Shown: positions 39,108 through 49,299, numbered from the stretch's first letter. The stretch is 64,000 bases of DNA from Acidobacteriota bacterium (GCA_029559035.1 JAKQCT010000001.1:1-64000); one strand, 5' to 3'. The notes: generated from the letters alone by a model not told the origin. Made by a program: numbers and translations.

Positions 39108-41126
39108 ATGAAAGGACTTCGCATGAAAAGAATTCTCGTGTTGTCGATCATGTTCCTGGCCGCGTCGGCGGCCTTCTGCCAGGAGACCGCGAAACCGAAC
39201 TTCGTCGTGATCTCGCTTGACACCTTCAGGGCCGACCGGCTTCAGGCTTACGGGTCAAAGAAGAGCCCGGCTCCCAACCTGGACGCTTTCGCGAAGGAAG
39301 CCGCCGTGTATGTCAACTCGATGACTCCGTCTCCCGTGACGCTTCCGGCTCACGGGACTCTTCTGACGGGATGCTTCCCGGAGAAGACCGGCCTCTTCGA
39401 CAACGGGGTGGGAGTGCTCTCGCCCGGCGTGAAAACGATGGCGGAAGTTCTCAGGGAGAGCGGCTATGACACCAGGGCGTTCATCGCGGCGGATGTCCTC
39501 AAGGCGAGATTCGGCCTTTCCAGGGGCTTCGCGGTCTACGACGACCAGGTCGGCTCCGCGAAGAGGCGTTTCGGGTTCCAGATAACGGACATGGCCGTGG
39601 CGTACATGCATGGCGGGAAGAAGGGGCCGTTCTTCCTTTGGGCGCACTACTTCGACACTCACCAGCCCTACCTCACGCCCGAAGACCCTCCGGAAAGCGT
39701 CGATGGAAGGTACGACAGAGCCGTATCCTATGTCGACGCCCAGGTGAAAAGACTCCTGGATGCCGTCCCGCCCAACACCTTCGTTTTCATCGTGTCGGAC
39801 CACGGCGAAGGATTGGGCGACCACGGCGAGCTTACTCACGGCCTTCTGCTGTATCAGCCGACCGTGTCAGTGGTGGTCATGGCGAAAGGGCCTGGACTGA
39901 AACCTTCGATCAGCAAAGGGTTCAGGTCCCTCGCGGACATCGCTCCCACCATTTACGGGAAAGCCGGGATCCAGGTGCCGGGATTGGACGGTTACCCTCT
40001 TGATTCGGAAGAGAAGAGATCCGTTCCCCTCTCGGTCCTGCTTCCTCTCAACGAATACAGGTGGAAGCCGCTCTTCGGAGCTTCGGACGGAAGGTACAAG
40101 TGGATAAGGGGGGACAAGACACGCCTGTTCGACATTTCGGGAGACCCGGGCGAGACGGCTGACATTTCCGCGATGGCTCCCGGGGAAGCCAGGAAACTGA
40201 AGTCTCTGATGTCTTCCTACGAAGCCATAAGGGGGCGGATCGACCTGGCCTCATTCTCCGGCCTCGGATACCTTACCGGCACCCCTTCAAAAGACACGCA
40301 GATAGATAAGATGCCGGACCCTGAATCGATGCTCGGGGTCTTTCGCGGCATAGACGAGGTCAAGACCCTCAGGGAGAACGACAAATTCGCGGACTCCGTC
40401 GTCAGGCTTAGAGAACTCGTCAAGAAAGACCCGGGGAACCCCTCCCTCCTTTTCGCTTTGGGGGATTCGCTGAGGCATGTCGATCAGCTGGACGAAGCGG
40501 TCAGGTGGCTGGACGAATCTTTGAAATTCTCGCCCGCGCTTGTCCCTGCGTGGATATCGAAAGCCCTCGCCCTTCTGGGAAAAGAAAGGAAGGAGGAGGC
40601 CATCCTATCTCTCGAAAAGGCGCTCGCTCACGACCCCGACAGCATCGAGGCTGTGAACATACTGGCCGCGGCCTGCCTCGACCTGGACAGACCGGAGAAA
40701 GCTTTCCCGCTGATCGAGAATGCCATTGCCCGGGGCCTGGCGGACACGGACACCTATCTCATGCAGGGGAGGATACACCTGTTCCAGAAAAAGTACGAAG
40801 CCGCCGCCGGGGACTTTGAAAAAGCCCTCCTACATTCGCTCGACCCGAGGGCGACCCGCAAGGCCATATCGGACAAGTACCTGCTTTACGGCTACGAAGA
40901 TTACGGGCTGAGATACCTGAACGCGAGCGTCGCGATGTATCCCGACTACGCTCCCTATTACCTCACGCTCGGAGCTTTCCACATCGCCCGCGAGAATTAC
41001 CCGGCGGCTCTTCAGTTCTTCGAGAAGGCGCTATCCTGCCCGATGAAGGATGAGGACAGAAAGAACGTCACGGAGATCGTGGACGAGCTTAAAAAAGGAA
41101 TTGAAATGGAGAGAAATCAGAAATGA
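39108..41126 (+). CDS. Alkaline phosphatase/sulfatase-fold protein with C-terminal TPRs
   Basis: FVVISLDTFRADRLQAYGSKKSPAPNLDAFAKEAAVYVNSMTPSPVTLPAHGTLLTG; VSDHGEGLGDHGELTHG; TPR tail. Confidence 0.9.
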   Translation: MKGLRMKRILVLSIMFLAASAAFCQETAKPNFVVISLDTFRADRLQAYGSKKSPAPNLDAFAKEAAVYVNSMTPSPVTLPAHGTLLTGCFPEKTGLFDNGVGVLSPGVKTMAEVLRESGYDTRAFIAADVLKARFGLSRGFAVYDDQVGSAKRRFGFQITDMAVAYMHGGKKGPFFLWAHYFDTHQPYLTPEDPPESVDGRYDRAVSYVDAQVKRLLDAVPPNTFVFIVSDHGEGLGDHGELTHGLLLYQPTVSVVVMAKGPGLKPSISKGFRSLADIAPTIYGKAGIQVPGLDGYPLDSEEKRSVPLSVLLPLNEYRWKPLFGASDGRYKWIRGDKTRLFDISGDPGETADISAMAPGEARKLKSLMSSYEAIRGRIDLASFSGLGYLTGTPSKDTQIDKMPDPESMLGVFRGIDEVKTLRENDKFADSVVRLRELVKKDPGNPSLLFALGDSLRHVDQLDEAVRWLDESLKFSPALVPAWISKALALLGKERKEEAILSLEKALAHDPDSIEAVNILAAACLDLDRPEKAFPLIENAIARGLADTDTYLMQGRIHLFQKKYEAAAGDFEKALLHSLDPRATRKAISDKYLLYGYEDYGLRYLNASVAMYPDYAPYYLTLGAFHIARENYPAALQFFEKALSCPMKDEDRKNVTEIVDELKKGIEMERNQK

Positions 41127-41150
41127 ATCTCGTGCTCTCGCTGATGCTAG

Positions 41151-41182
41151 AAAAAAAGGCGGACTTCGGTTCGCCTTTTTTT
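41151..41182. terminator. Bidirectional terminator between sulfatase-like gene and ogt
   Basis: AAAAAAAGGCG-GACTTCGGTT-CGCCTTTTTTT. Confidence 0.88.
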
Positions 41183-41205
41183 ATCGTTCCGAATCCCGTG
41201 CCGTC

Positions 41206-41679
41206 TCAGCGGGCTGATTTTTCCAGAAGGAGCAGTTTCCTCTTGGTTGACATCCCCTCTTTTCCCGCGTAGCCTCCTAGCCCGTTCTCCGCGACCACCC
41301 TGTGGCAGGGGATGATGAAGGGGAGCCGGTTCGCCTTCATCGCGTTCCCGACCGCCCTTGCCAGCTTCGGGTTTCCCAGCTTTTCGGCGATATTCTTGTA
41401 GGTGATGGTTTTTCCGTAGGGGATTTTCGATGTTATCTTCCACACCTTCTCCTGGAACTCGGTGCCTTTCGGAAGAGGCAGGAAATCGACGTCGAAGTCT
41501 TTTCTTTTGCCTTTCGAATACTCGTCGAGCTGTTTCCCGAATCTTGCAGCCGGGGGGGCGGTCTTTTTTTCTTCGCAGGGCGCGGCTTTCCAGAGGAACT
41601 CGATCGAATTGATCCTTTTTCCGTCGTGCGTGATCCTGAGCGGCCCGTAGGCCGTGACGATGACCTCTTCCATCTTCAT
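41206..41679 (-). CDS. ogt: Methylated-DNA-protein cysteine methyltransferase
   Basis: NPKLARAVGNAMKANRLPFIIPCHRVVAENGLGGYAGKEGMSTKRKLLLLE. Confidence 0.95.
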   Translation of the reverse strand: MKMEEVIVTAYGPLRITHDGKRINSIEFLWKAAPCEEKKTAPPAARFGKQLDEYSKGKRKDFDVDFLPLPKGTEFQEKVWKITSKIPYGKTITYKNIAEKLGNPKLARAVGNAMKANRLPFIIPCHRVVAENGLGGYAGKEGMSTKRKLLLLEKSAR

Positions 41680-42092
41680 TCTCCTCCGAACCCTGTTTCC
41701 CTGTCGTAAGAGGCGACCACGGAGCAGTTTATCCCTCCCCTCGAATTGAAGACGCCCGTGAGCGAAGCCTTCACCGGATCCACCGCCTTGACGATGTCCC
41801 TCAGGATCTTGTTGATGGCGTTCTCGTAGAAGATGCCCAGGTTCCTGTATTCGAGGAGGTAGAGCTTGAGGGATTTCAGCTCCACGCACTTCCTGTCGGG
41901 GGTGTACCTCAGTACGAGAAGGCCGAAGTCGGGAAGCCCGGTCTTCGGGCAGACCGAGGTGTATTCCGGGACTTCGATGGTAATCTCGTAGGAAGGGAAT
42001 TGGTTCTTCCAGGTCTCGATCTCTGGCATCTTCGCGTCGATGCCTCTTTTCGCGTGCCGTTCAGTGTATCCTTTCGCCATCTTCTCCTCCAA
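41676..42092 (-). CDS. queF: preQ1 synthase QueF (NADPH-dependent 7-cyano-7-deazaguanine reductase)
   Basis: PEYTSVCPKTGLPDFGLLVLRYTPDRKCVELKSLKLYLLEYRNLGIFYENAINKILRDI. Confidence 0.95.
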   Translation of the reverse strand: MEEKMAKGYTERHAKRGIDAKMPEIETWKNQFPSYEITIEVPEYTSVCPKTGLPDFGLLVLRYTPDRKCVELKSLKLYLLEYRNLGIFYENAINKILRDIVKAVDPVKASLTGVFNSRGGINCSVVASYDRETGFGGE

Positions 42093-42125
42093 CGGGAAAA
42101 TATACCATCCGCGGGCACCGTCCTG

Positions 42126-43517
42126 TCAATCCGCTCCGCCGCCGAGCGCCTTGTAGAGCGTGACCTGGTTGCATATCTTAAGGAGCCTCGCGGAGATCTG
42201 CTGCTGCTTCGCCGCGTAGAGGGACCTCTGCGCGTCGAGCACGCTGAGATAGCCGTCTATCCCGCTCTGGTACCTGAGGTCCGCGAGGCGGGCCGTTTCG
42301 GCGGACGCGCTGACAAGCTTCTCCTGCGCGTCGATCTGCTCGTCGACCGTCTCTTTCTGGGCGAGCGCGTCTGCGACCTCCCTGAAGGCGGTCTGGATCG
42401 CCTTTTCGTACTGGGCCGTAGCTATCTTCTTGTCCACCTTCGACGCCTTCAGCTGGTTCCACCTTTTCCCGAAATCGAATATGGGAAGGTTGATGCCGGA
42501 GGAGAATAGCCATGTCCCCGTACCCGACTCGAAGAGCCCGGAAAGCTCGCTTGTGGCGGAACCGAAGCTCGTGGTGATCCCGATGAACGGGAAGAACGCG
42601 GCGCGGGCGGCCCCGATGCTGGCGTTCGCCGACATCAGGACATGCTCCGCCTCCATTATGTCGGGACGCGTTAGGAGTATCTCCGAAGACGAACCAGGGA
42701 AGACCTCGCCGGGCAGGGTCAGAGAACTTATGTCATCGGGAAGAAGCTCGGGAGGAAGGATGGTTCCCGCCACCACGTCGAGGGCGTTCTTGTCCTGCGT
42801 CGCGGCGGTCCTGTAAAAGGCGGCCTGCACCCTTGCCGACTCGAAGCTTGCCCTGGCCTGGTTCAGGGCGATCTCCGACGCCAGCCCGATGTCGTACCTC
42901 CTCTGCATCAGTTCGAGGGCCTGTTTCCTTGTTTCGAGGGTCGACTCGGCGAGAGCGAGGTTCTCCCTGTCGGCCGCAAGCGTGTAAAAAGCAACCGCCG
43001 TCTGCGCCACGAGCGAAAGCTTCGCTCCCCTGAAACCTTCCCGGGTGGAGAAATAACGCTGGAGGGCGGCCTTGTTGAGGCTTCTCACCCTGCCGAAAAG
43101 CTCGAACTCCCAGGAGGCTACTCCGAGCCCCGCGGAATAATACTCGTCTATCCTGGGCTCGGGATCGCCAGAAACCGCCGGAGGCACTTTTTCCTTGCGC
43201 GAATACCCTGTGGCGTCGATCCCGGGAAGAAGGTTGGCCCGCTGGACCCTGTAGAGAGCCTGTATCCTCTCGACGTTGAGGGCCGCCACCCTTAGGTCGC
43301 GGTTGTTCTCCAGGGCTATCTCGGTGACCTTGACAAGTTTTTCGTCCTTCAGGAAATCCCGCCATCCGATCTCCGAAACGGCTCCAGCCTCCTCAGAAAC
43401 CGGCGAGGAGGGCAGGTTCTCGGGGACCGGCATTTCGGGCCTTTTGTATCTCGGCGCCATGGAGCACGCCGTTAAGAGGATCAGGAGAGATACCAGCATG
43501 TATCGTATTTTAAACAT
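42126..43517 (-). CDS. TolC/NodT-type outer-membrane efflux lipoprotein
   Basis: Lipoprotein signal LLTACSMAPRYKRPEMPVP; GIDATGYSRK...SYDVASWEFELFGRVRSLNKAA-type efflux OMP pattern. Confidence 0.93.
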   Translation of the reverse strand: MFKIRYMLVSLLILLTACSMAPRYKRPEMPVPENLPSSPVSEEAGAVSEIGWRDFLKDEKLVKVTEIALENNRDLRVAALNVERIQALYRVQRANLLPGIDATGYSRKEKVPPAVSGDPEPRIDEYYSAGLGVASWEFELFGRVRSLNKAALQRYFSTREGFRGAKLSLVAQTAVAFYTLAADRENLALAESTLETRKQALELMQRRYDIGLASEIALNQARASFESARVQAAFYRTAATQDKNALDVVAGTILPPELLPDDISSLTLPGEVFPGSSSEILLTRPDIMEAEHVLMSANASIGAARAAFFPFIGITTSFGSATSELSGLFESGTGTWLFSSGINLPIFDFGKRWNQLKASKVDKKIATAQYEKAIQTAFREVADALAQKETVDEQIDAQEKLVSASAETARLADLRYQSGIDGYLSVLDAQRSLYAAKQQQISARLLKICNQVTLYKALGGGAD

Positions 43518-46500
43518 TTGAGCCTCCCTCCCGCGAAGGAGCGGCCTCGTCCGTCTTCCCCTGCTTTTCACCGAAGAAGCGGTAGACCAGCACGAAGAAG
43601 AGCGGGATGAAGTAGATGGCTATGAACGTGGCCGACAGCATTCCGCCGATGACCCCGGTCCCGATCGCCTTCATCGCTCCCGCTCCCGCGCCGTGGGCGA
43701 TGAAGAGCGGAACGACGCCGAGGACGAAGGCCATGGATGTCATGATGATGGGCCTCAGCCTGAGCCTCGACCCTTCGAGCGTGGCTTCGATGAGGCCGTG
43801 CCCCTTCTCCATCTGGTCCTTGGCGAACTGGACGATGAGGATCGCGTTCTTGGCGGTAAGGCCCAGCGTCGTCAAAAGGCCGATCTGGAAATAGACGTCG
43901 TTGGCGAATCCGCGGAGCCATGTCATCAGCACGGCGCCGAAGACGCCGATCGGAAGAATGACAAGCACCGCGAAGGGAATCGACCAGCTCTCGTATAGGG
44001 CCGCCAGGCAGAGGAATATGACGAGGACCGAGAACGTGTAGAGCATCACCGTCTGGCCTCCCGCCATTTTTTCCTGATAGGATAGTCCGGTCCACTCGAA
44101 GCCTATGCCCTGCGGAAGTTTTTCCGCCATCCTTTCCATCGCTTCCATCGCTTCGCCGCTGCTCTTCCCCTTCGCGGCCTCGCCGAGGATGTTCATCGAC
44201 GGGAATGAATTGTAGCGCTGCAGGTTCGGAGATCCGTATGTCCACCTGCCGGTCGTGAACGAAGAGAAGGGGATCATCGCCCCCGTATTGCTGTGGACGA
44301 ACCATTTTCCCATGTCCTCCGGCAGCATCCTTGAATCGGCCTGGCCCTGCATGTATACCCTCTTGACCCTGCCCTTCTCGATGAAGTCGTTTATGTATGA
44401 GCTTCCCCAGGCGGACGAGATGGTGTCGTTTATCTCGCTTATGTTCGCCCCCAGGGCTCCGGCCCTTCCCCAGTCCACGTCGAGCTTGTATTCGGGCTGG
44501 TCGTCCATGCCGTTCGGACGGATGTAAGCCAGGGCTTTCTCATCCCTCGACATTCCCAAAAGCATGTTGCGCGCTTCCATCAGCTTGGCGTGGCCGAGGC
44601 CGCCGCGGTCCTGGAGCTGGAAATCGAACCCCTTTGACGTGCCCAGTTCGATGATCGCGGGGGGGGCGAAAGCGTAAGCCATCCCATCCTTTATTCCGGA
44701 AAACACGGCCATGGCCCTGCCGGAGACCGCGTCTGCCCTCAGCCTGGATTTGTTCCTAAGATCCCAATCCCGCAGTTTCACGAAAGCAATGCCGTTGTTC
44801 TGCCCCCGGCCAGCAAAGCCGAACCCGGATGCCGTCATTATCGCTTCGACGGCATCCTTCTCTTCGTTGAGCAAATAATCCCTCATTGTTGCAAGGACTG
44901 CGTCCGTTCTGTCGAGCGTGGCGCCGGGGGGTAGGGTCACCTGGCACATCAGTATCCCCTGGTCCTCATCGGGAAGGTAGGATGTGGGAAGCCTCAGGAA
45001 GATGATCCCCGTCACGACGACTATCGCCATGTAGATCAAAACAAAACGCTTCTTGCGGCTCAGGACCCTGAAAACTGCGGATTTGTAAGTCTCCCTAACC
45101 TTGTAGAAGTATTCGTTGAACCAGTTGAAGAAACGCCTCGCCTTCGCCAGGAACCCTGTGCCCGATTCGTCGTAGTGCTTCAGCGGCCGCAGCATTGTCG
45201 CGCAAAGGACCGGCGTCAGGATGAGTGCAACAACCACGGAGAGAAGCATCGCGGATATGATGGTTATCGAGAACTGCCTGTATATGATTCCGGTCGAGCC
45301 TCCGAAGAATGCCATCGGGCCGAAGACCGCGGAAAGGACCAGACCGATCCCGATGAGCGCTCCGGTGATCTGGCTCATTGATTTTCCGGCGGCCTCTTTA
45401 GGTGACAACCCCTCGTCGTGCATAAGCCTCTCGACATTTTCGACCACGACTATGGCGTCATCGACGAGAAGCCCGATCGCGAGAACCATTGCGAACATCG
45501 TCAGCATGTTTATGGAGTACCCGAAGGCTCCCAGTATGGCGAAGGTCCCAAGGAGCACAACGGGGACGGCTATCGTCGGTATGAGCGTGGCCCTGAAACT
45601 GCCGAGAAAGAGAAACATTACGATGAAGACCAGGATAATAGCCTCGATCAGCGTCTTGACCACTCCCTTCATGGCGACCCTCACGAATGGAGTAGTATCG
45701 TAGGGATAAACGACTTTCATTCCCTTGGGGAAGTATCTCGACATCTCGGCCATCTTGGCCTTTATCGCGTCGGCTGTATCCAGAGCGTTGGCGCCGGAGG
45801 CAAGCCTTATGAACAATCCGGCTGCCGGCATCCCGTTGTACAAGGGGTTGACGTCGTAGCTCTCCGATCCCAGCTCCATTGTGGCGACATTTTTCAGGTA
45901 GATCGTCGAGCCGTCGCGGTTGATACGGACAGGTATCTCTCCGAACTGGTCAGGCGTCTGGAGGAGGTCTTGGACGTTCACGGAAACGTTCAACTGCTGG
46001 CTCTCCACGGCAGGCTTGCTTCCGAGCTGTCCGGAGGAGACCTGCGCGTTGTATGCCTTGACGGCCGTCCTGATATCAGCCGGGGTCAAGCCGTAGCTGA
46101 CCAGCTTGGCGGGGTCAAGCCATATCCTCATCGCGTACTGGCCGCCCAGCGTCATGGCTTCCCCGACCCCGTCGACCCTGCTGAGAATGCTCTGGATATT
46201 GGTATTTATATAGTCGGAAAGGTCGTCCTTGTTCATGCTCCCGTCTTCCGATATGATCGCGACGATCATTAGGATGTTCCTTGTGGATTTCATGACGGTT
46301 ATGCCCATTTGCTGAACGACTTCTGGCATAAGCGGCTTCGCTCCCTCCAACTTGTTCTGGACCTTCGACCAGGCGATGTCCGGGTCGGTTCCCGGCTTGA
46401 AAGTGAGCTCCACGCTCGCGTTGCCGGACGAATCGCTCTCGGATGAGAAATAGAGCAGGTTGTCGAGCCCGGTCATCTTCTCTTCGATGATCTGCGTGAC

Positions 46501-46680
46501 GGTGTTCTCGACGGTCTGGGCGGACGCGCCCGGATAGCGCGCGTTGACCGTTATCGAGGGCGGTGCGATGTTCGGATACTGGGAAATTGGAAGGTTTCCG
46601 ATGGCCAGGATACCCAGTAGCATAATAAGTATCGCGATGACCCAGGCGAATACGGGACGTTCAAGAAAGAAATGCGACAT
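43510..46680 (-). CDS. RND (HAE1/AcrB-type) efflux inner-membrane transporter
   Basis: MSHFFLERPVFAWVIAILIMLLGILAIGNLPISQYPNIAPPSITVNARYPGASAQTVENTVTQ; GLLVDDAIVVVENVER. Confidence 0.97.
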   Translation of the reverse strand: MSHFFLERPVFAWVIAILIMLLGILAIGNLPISQYPNIAPPSITVNARYPGASAQTVENTVTQIIEEKMTGLDNLLYFSSESDSSGNASVELTFKPGTDPDIAWSKVQNKLEGAKPLMPEVVQQMGITVMKSTRNILMIVAIISEDGSMNKDDLSDYINTNIQSILSRVDGVGEAMTLGGQYAMRIWLDPAKLVSYGLTPADIRTAVKAYNAQVSSGQLGSKPAVESQQLNVSVNVQDLLQTPDQFGEIPVRINRDGSTIYLKNVATMELGSESYDVNPLYNGMPAAGLFIRLASGANALDTADAIKAKMAEMSRYFPKGMKVVYPYDTTPFVRVAMKGVVKTLIEAIILVFIVMFLFLGSFRATLIPTIAVPVVLLGTFAILGAFGYSINMLTMFAMVLAIGLLVDDAIVVVENVERLMHDEGLSPKEAAGKSMSQITGALIGIGLVLSAVFGPMAFFGGSTGIIYRQFSITIISAMLLSVVVALILTPVLCATMLRPLKHYDESGTGFLAKARRFFNWFNEYFYKVRETYKSAVFRVLSRKKRFVLIYMAIVVVTGIIFLRLPTSYLPDEDQGILMCQVTLPPGATLDRTDAVLATMRDYLLNEEKDAVEAIMTASGFGFAGRGQNNGIAFVKLRDWDLRNKSRLRADAVSGRAMAVFSGIKDGMAYAFAPPAIIELGTSKGFDFQLQDRGGLGHAKLMEARNMLLGMSRDEKALAYIRPNGMDDQPEYKLDVDWGRAGALGANISEINDTISSAWGSSYINDFIEKGRVKRVYMQGQADSRMLPEDMGKWFVHSNTGAMIPFSSFTTGRWTYGSPNLQRYNSFPSMNILGEAAKGKSSGEAMEAMERMAEKLPQGIGFEWTGLSYQEKMAGGQTVMLYTFSVLVIFLCLAALYESWSIPFAVLVILPIGVFGAVLMTWLRGFANDVYFQIGLLTTLGLTAKNAILIVQFAKDQMEKGHGLIEATLEGSRLRLRPIIMTSMAFVLGVVPLFIAHGAGAGAMKAIGTGVIGGMLSATFIAIYFIPLFFVLVYRFFGEKQGKTDEAAPSREGGSNV

Positions 46681-46692
46681 GGCGGCGCTCCT

Positions 46693-47928
46693 TCAGTTCT
46701 TTCCCCCGGAAGCGGGCGCGCCGCTCCCGGAACCGTTTCCCGGTGTGAACGGCACGGGTGTTACTTCCATGCCCGGCCGAACTCTTTGGGTCCCCTCCAT
46801 TATCAACTTGTCGTCCGCCTTCAGCCCTTCAAGGACAAGCCAGTCAGGTCCTATTGCCCTGTCTATTTTGAGGAGCCTCTGGTCAACTTTGTTGTCGATG
46901 GTTACCACCATGGCGTAGGGATTTCCCTTCGGATCGCGAGAAACGCCCTGCTGGGGAACAAGTATCGCGTTTCCTGCGATACCTTCCTCTACGACAACCT
47001 TGACGAACATCCCGGGAAGAAGGACTCCCTCGGCATTTGGGAAGACCATCCGGCAGATGAACGAACCCGTGCTCTGGTCCACCGATATGTCGGCGAACTT
47101 GAGAACTCCTTCGTGCTGGTATGTTGTTCCATCCTCCAGGATCAGCTTGACCTTGGCGCTGTCCGGGGACTGGTCAGTGATCTTGCCGTCCAGCTTGCTC
47201 TTTTTCAACTTGAGAAGCTCCGAGCTGGATTGAGTGGCGTCGACGAACACTGTGTCTATCTTCTGGACGACCGCCATGGGGTTTGGCTGTCCCGCCGTGA
47301 CAAGGGCGCCGACCGTCACGCTCGACCTTCCTATCTTTCCGCTGATCGGCGATTTGACAGCGGTGTAGTCGAGGTTGATCCTCGCCGCGTCCGCAGCCGC
47401 CTTCCAGTAGGCCACATCTGCTTCGGCGGCCTTGAAAGCCGCGTCCGCGTCATCATATTCCTGTTGCGATACGGCCTTGGACTCCAGAAGGCCTTTGTAT
47501 CTTTCAGCGCGCATCCTGACCGTGTAGAAATTAGCCTCGGCTCTCGCGAGGGAAGCCCTCGCGTTGTCGTAGGCCGCCTTGTACTGCGCAGGATCTATGA
47601 GATAGAGTGTGGAGCCTGCCTTCACCTCCGCGCCTTCCTCAAAGTACCTCTGTTTAATGATGCCGCTGACCTGCGGCCTGATGTCCGCGACCAGGTTTGC
47701 CGCGACGCGGGCCGGAAGCTCGGTGGTCAACACGACTTTCTGCGTCTTTATCTCCGTCACCGAAACCTCGGGGGTGGGATAGGCCGGAGGGCCGCCTTTT
47801 CCGCACGAGATAAGGATCACGAGGGACGCGAGGAGGAACGGGGCGGCAGGGATTCTTTTCTGTAAAGCGAAATTCATGCTCGACATGCTGTTGCTCCTAT
47901 CTGCATTTTCAACAAGATCAGTCTTCAT
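46693..47928 (-). CDS. RND membrane-fusion protein (AcrA-type)
   Basis: Lipoprotein signal; TELPARVAANLVADIRPQVSGIIKQRYFEEGAEVKAGSTLYLIDPAQYKAAYDNARASLARAEAN. Confidence 0.95.
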   Translation of the reverse strand: MKTDLVENADRSNSMSSMNFALQKRIPAAPFLLASLVILISCGKGGPPAYPTPEVSVTEIKTQKVVLTTELPARVAANLVADIRPQVSGIIKQRYFEEGAEVKAGSTLYLIDPAQYKAAYDNARASLARAEANFYTVRMRAERYKGLLESKAVSQQEYDDADAAFKAAEADVAYWKAAADAARINLDYTAVKSPISGKIGRSSVTVGALVTAGQPNPMAVVQKIDTVFVDATQSSSELLKLKKSKLDGKITDQSPDSAKVKLILEDGTTYQHEGVLKFADISVDQSTGSFICRMVFPNAEGVLLPGMFVKVVVEEGIAGNAILVPQQGVSRDPKGNPYAMVVTIDNKVDQRLLKIDRAIGPDWLVLEGLKADDKLIMEGTQRVRPGMEVTPVPFTPGNGSGSGAPASGGKN

Positions 47929-48509
47929 TTAATTACGCTCAACCATGCGACCTCGGCGCTCATCAGAATTGTCTTGTCGTCAAGTCTTATAAAACCGAGG
48001 GCGTGTTCGCGAGCCAACGCGATCAGCGGCCCAAACACATGAGCCATCAACACTTGATTCGGAAGATCTTTTATCTCTATTTCCTTTTTTGCTACACCTT
48101 CCCGAAAAATACCGCTCAACGGTGATGGATCTGCTTCTTTCCCGGATAAAGTGTCTCTTCTCAAAGAAATACCATAAGGTGAGTTTTGATATTGCTCCAA
48201 ATACCTGAAGTGAAGAGGATTTGCAGCCATGTGACTAAGGACGCTCTTGTAAAAAATAATAAATTTATCTTTTGTGGTATCTGCTTTAAGAATTTCTTTT
48301 TCGTATAGATTCATCATTTCATTCCGAAGCTCAATAAAGATTGCTTCAATCAGGTCGTCTTTACTGTTGAAATATGTGTAAATAGTACCCGCAGCCACAC
48401 CTGCTCTGTCGGCAATCTTTGACATCGGCGCGGCGTGGAAGCCGTGCTTTGTCAGCAAAATCATTGCCGACTTGATTATTTTGTCTCTTTTACCCATTTT
48501 TTCTTTCAT
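47925..48509 (-). CDS. TetR-family transcriptional regulator, first gene of the RND operon
   Basis: KRDKIIKSAMILLTKHGFHAAPMSKIADRAGVAAGTIYTYFNSKDDLIEAIF, TetR HTH; overlaps the AcrA-type start. Confidence 0.95.
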   Translation of the reverse strand: MKEKMGKRDKIIKSAMILLTKHGFHAAPMSKIADRAGVAAGTIYTYFNSKDDLIEAIFIELRNEMMNLYEKEILKADTTKDKFIIFYKSVLSHMAANPLHFRYLEQYQNSPYGISLRRDTLSGKEADPSPLSGIFREGVAKKEIEIKDLPNQVLMAHVFGPLIALAREHALGFIRLDDKTILMSAEVAWLSVIK

Positions 48510-48530
48510 TTTCAGCTCCCGCCTGCCAAG

Positions 48531-48582
48531 AATGGCCGTTCATTCGATTTGATATCATATTTTTCCTGACATGTTTTGTCAA
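48531..48582 (-). promoter_or_regulatory. tetR-RND promoter/operator: TTGACA-N17-TATGAT-N9-AATGAACGGCCATT
   Basis: Minus strand: -35 48582-48577, -10 48559-48554, imperfect dyad 48544-48531. Confidence 0.8.
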
Positions 48583-48615
48583 GCATACCACCCGGCAGGA
48601 TTTATTCACCCTTCT

Positions 48616-49161
48616 TCACGAATTTCCATCCAACGGAATAACAACCCTCAATGCCACGCTTTCGGCCCCGGGATTATAATCTGAAATGCCCCCGTTGGAA
48701 TAGTGATAAAAAGACATTAATAACATCACTTTTCTTGATATTCTATAAAACAGGTCCACACCGCTTCGAAATTCGGTTTTTGAACCGAGATCGAGATTTA
48801 TATTCGAAAATCTCCCTATTCCCGTAGATATCGCAATTTTAATTCTGCTTGACAACCGTTTCTCGGCGGATACGCCAAGACCGATATATTTCTCATCTTT
48901 CTCCCCCTCAAGGACCACATTGCCGGTAAAAATGACATCCTTATGCCTAATAATGGGTTTTCTCAGCTCAAAGGACACATACCCCCCCCGCGGACTGTCG
49001 AGAATGTTGCCGACACCCGTCCCGGCTAGCATGTAAAGATCAGTCTGCCCCAGAACCGCTGATGAAAAGGAACTTAAAAATATTGCTACTCCGATGGTGA
49101 ACGTTGCCTTCGTTGTCATTGTATTCAGGATCATCTTCTTGCCTTTAATCGCTTTCACCAT
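48616..49161 (-). CDS. PagL-like lipid A 3-O-deacylase
   Basis: Small secreted beta-barrel; SFYHYSNGGISDYNPGAESVALRVVIPL has H-x-S and an E twelve residues after the S, the spacing of the PagL His-Ser-Glu triad. Confidence 0.8.
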   Translation of the reverse strand: MVKAIKGKKMILNTMTTKATFTIGVAIFLSSFSSAVLGQTDLYMLAGTGVGNILDSPRGGYVSFELRKPIIRHKDVIFTGNVVLEGEKDEKYIGLGVSAEKRLSSRIKIAISTGIGRFSNINLDLGSKTEFRSGVDLFYRISRKVMLLMSFYHYSNGGISDYNPGAESVALRVVIPLDGNS

Positions 49162-49177
49162 TATCAAACCTTGTGAG

Positions 49178-49228
49178 AATGAACATTCACTCAAAACGAA
49201 TGCTACAGTAATTTGTTTTAGTTGTCAA
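49178..49228 (-). promoter_or_regulatory. PagL-like gene promoter/operator: TTGACA-N17-TAGCAT-N8-AGTGAATGTTCATT
   Basis: -35 49228-49223, -10 49205-49200, dyad 49191-49178. Confidence 0.82.
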
Positions 49229-49299
49229 CCCCTCGCTAAAAAGCGCGCATGTTGATATCATCTTCCGCATATTGAAGAAATGGCACCCGGATATCCGCC

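Noticed and set aside
46672-47865. 397-aa plus-strand ORF opposite the AcrA-type gene
   Set aside because: Shadow ORF; the opposite strand encodes a clear membrane-fusion protein.
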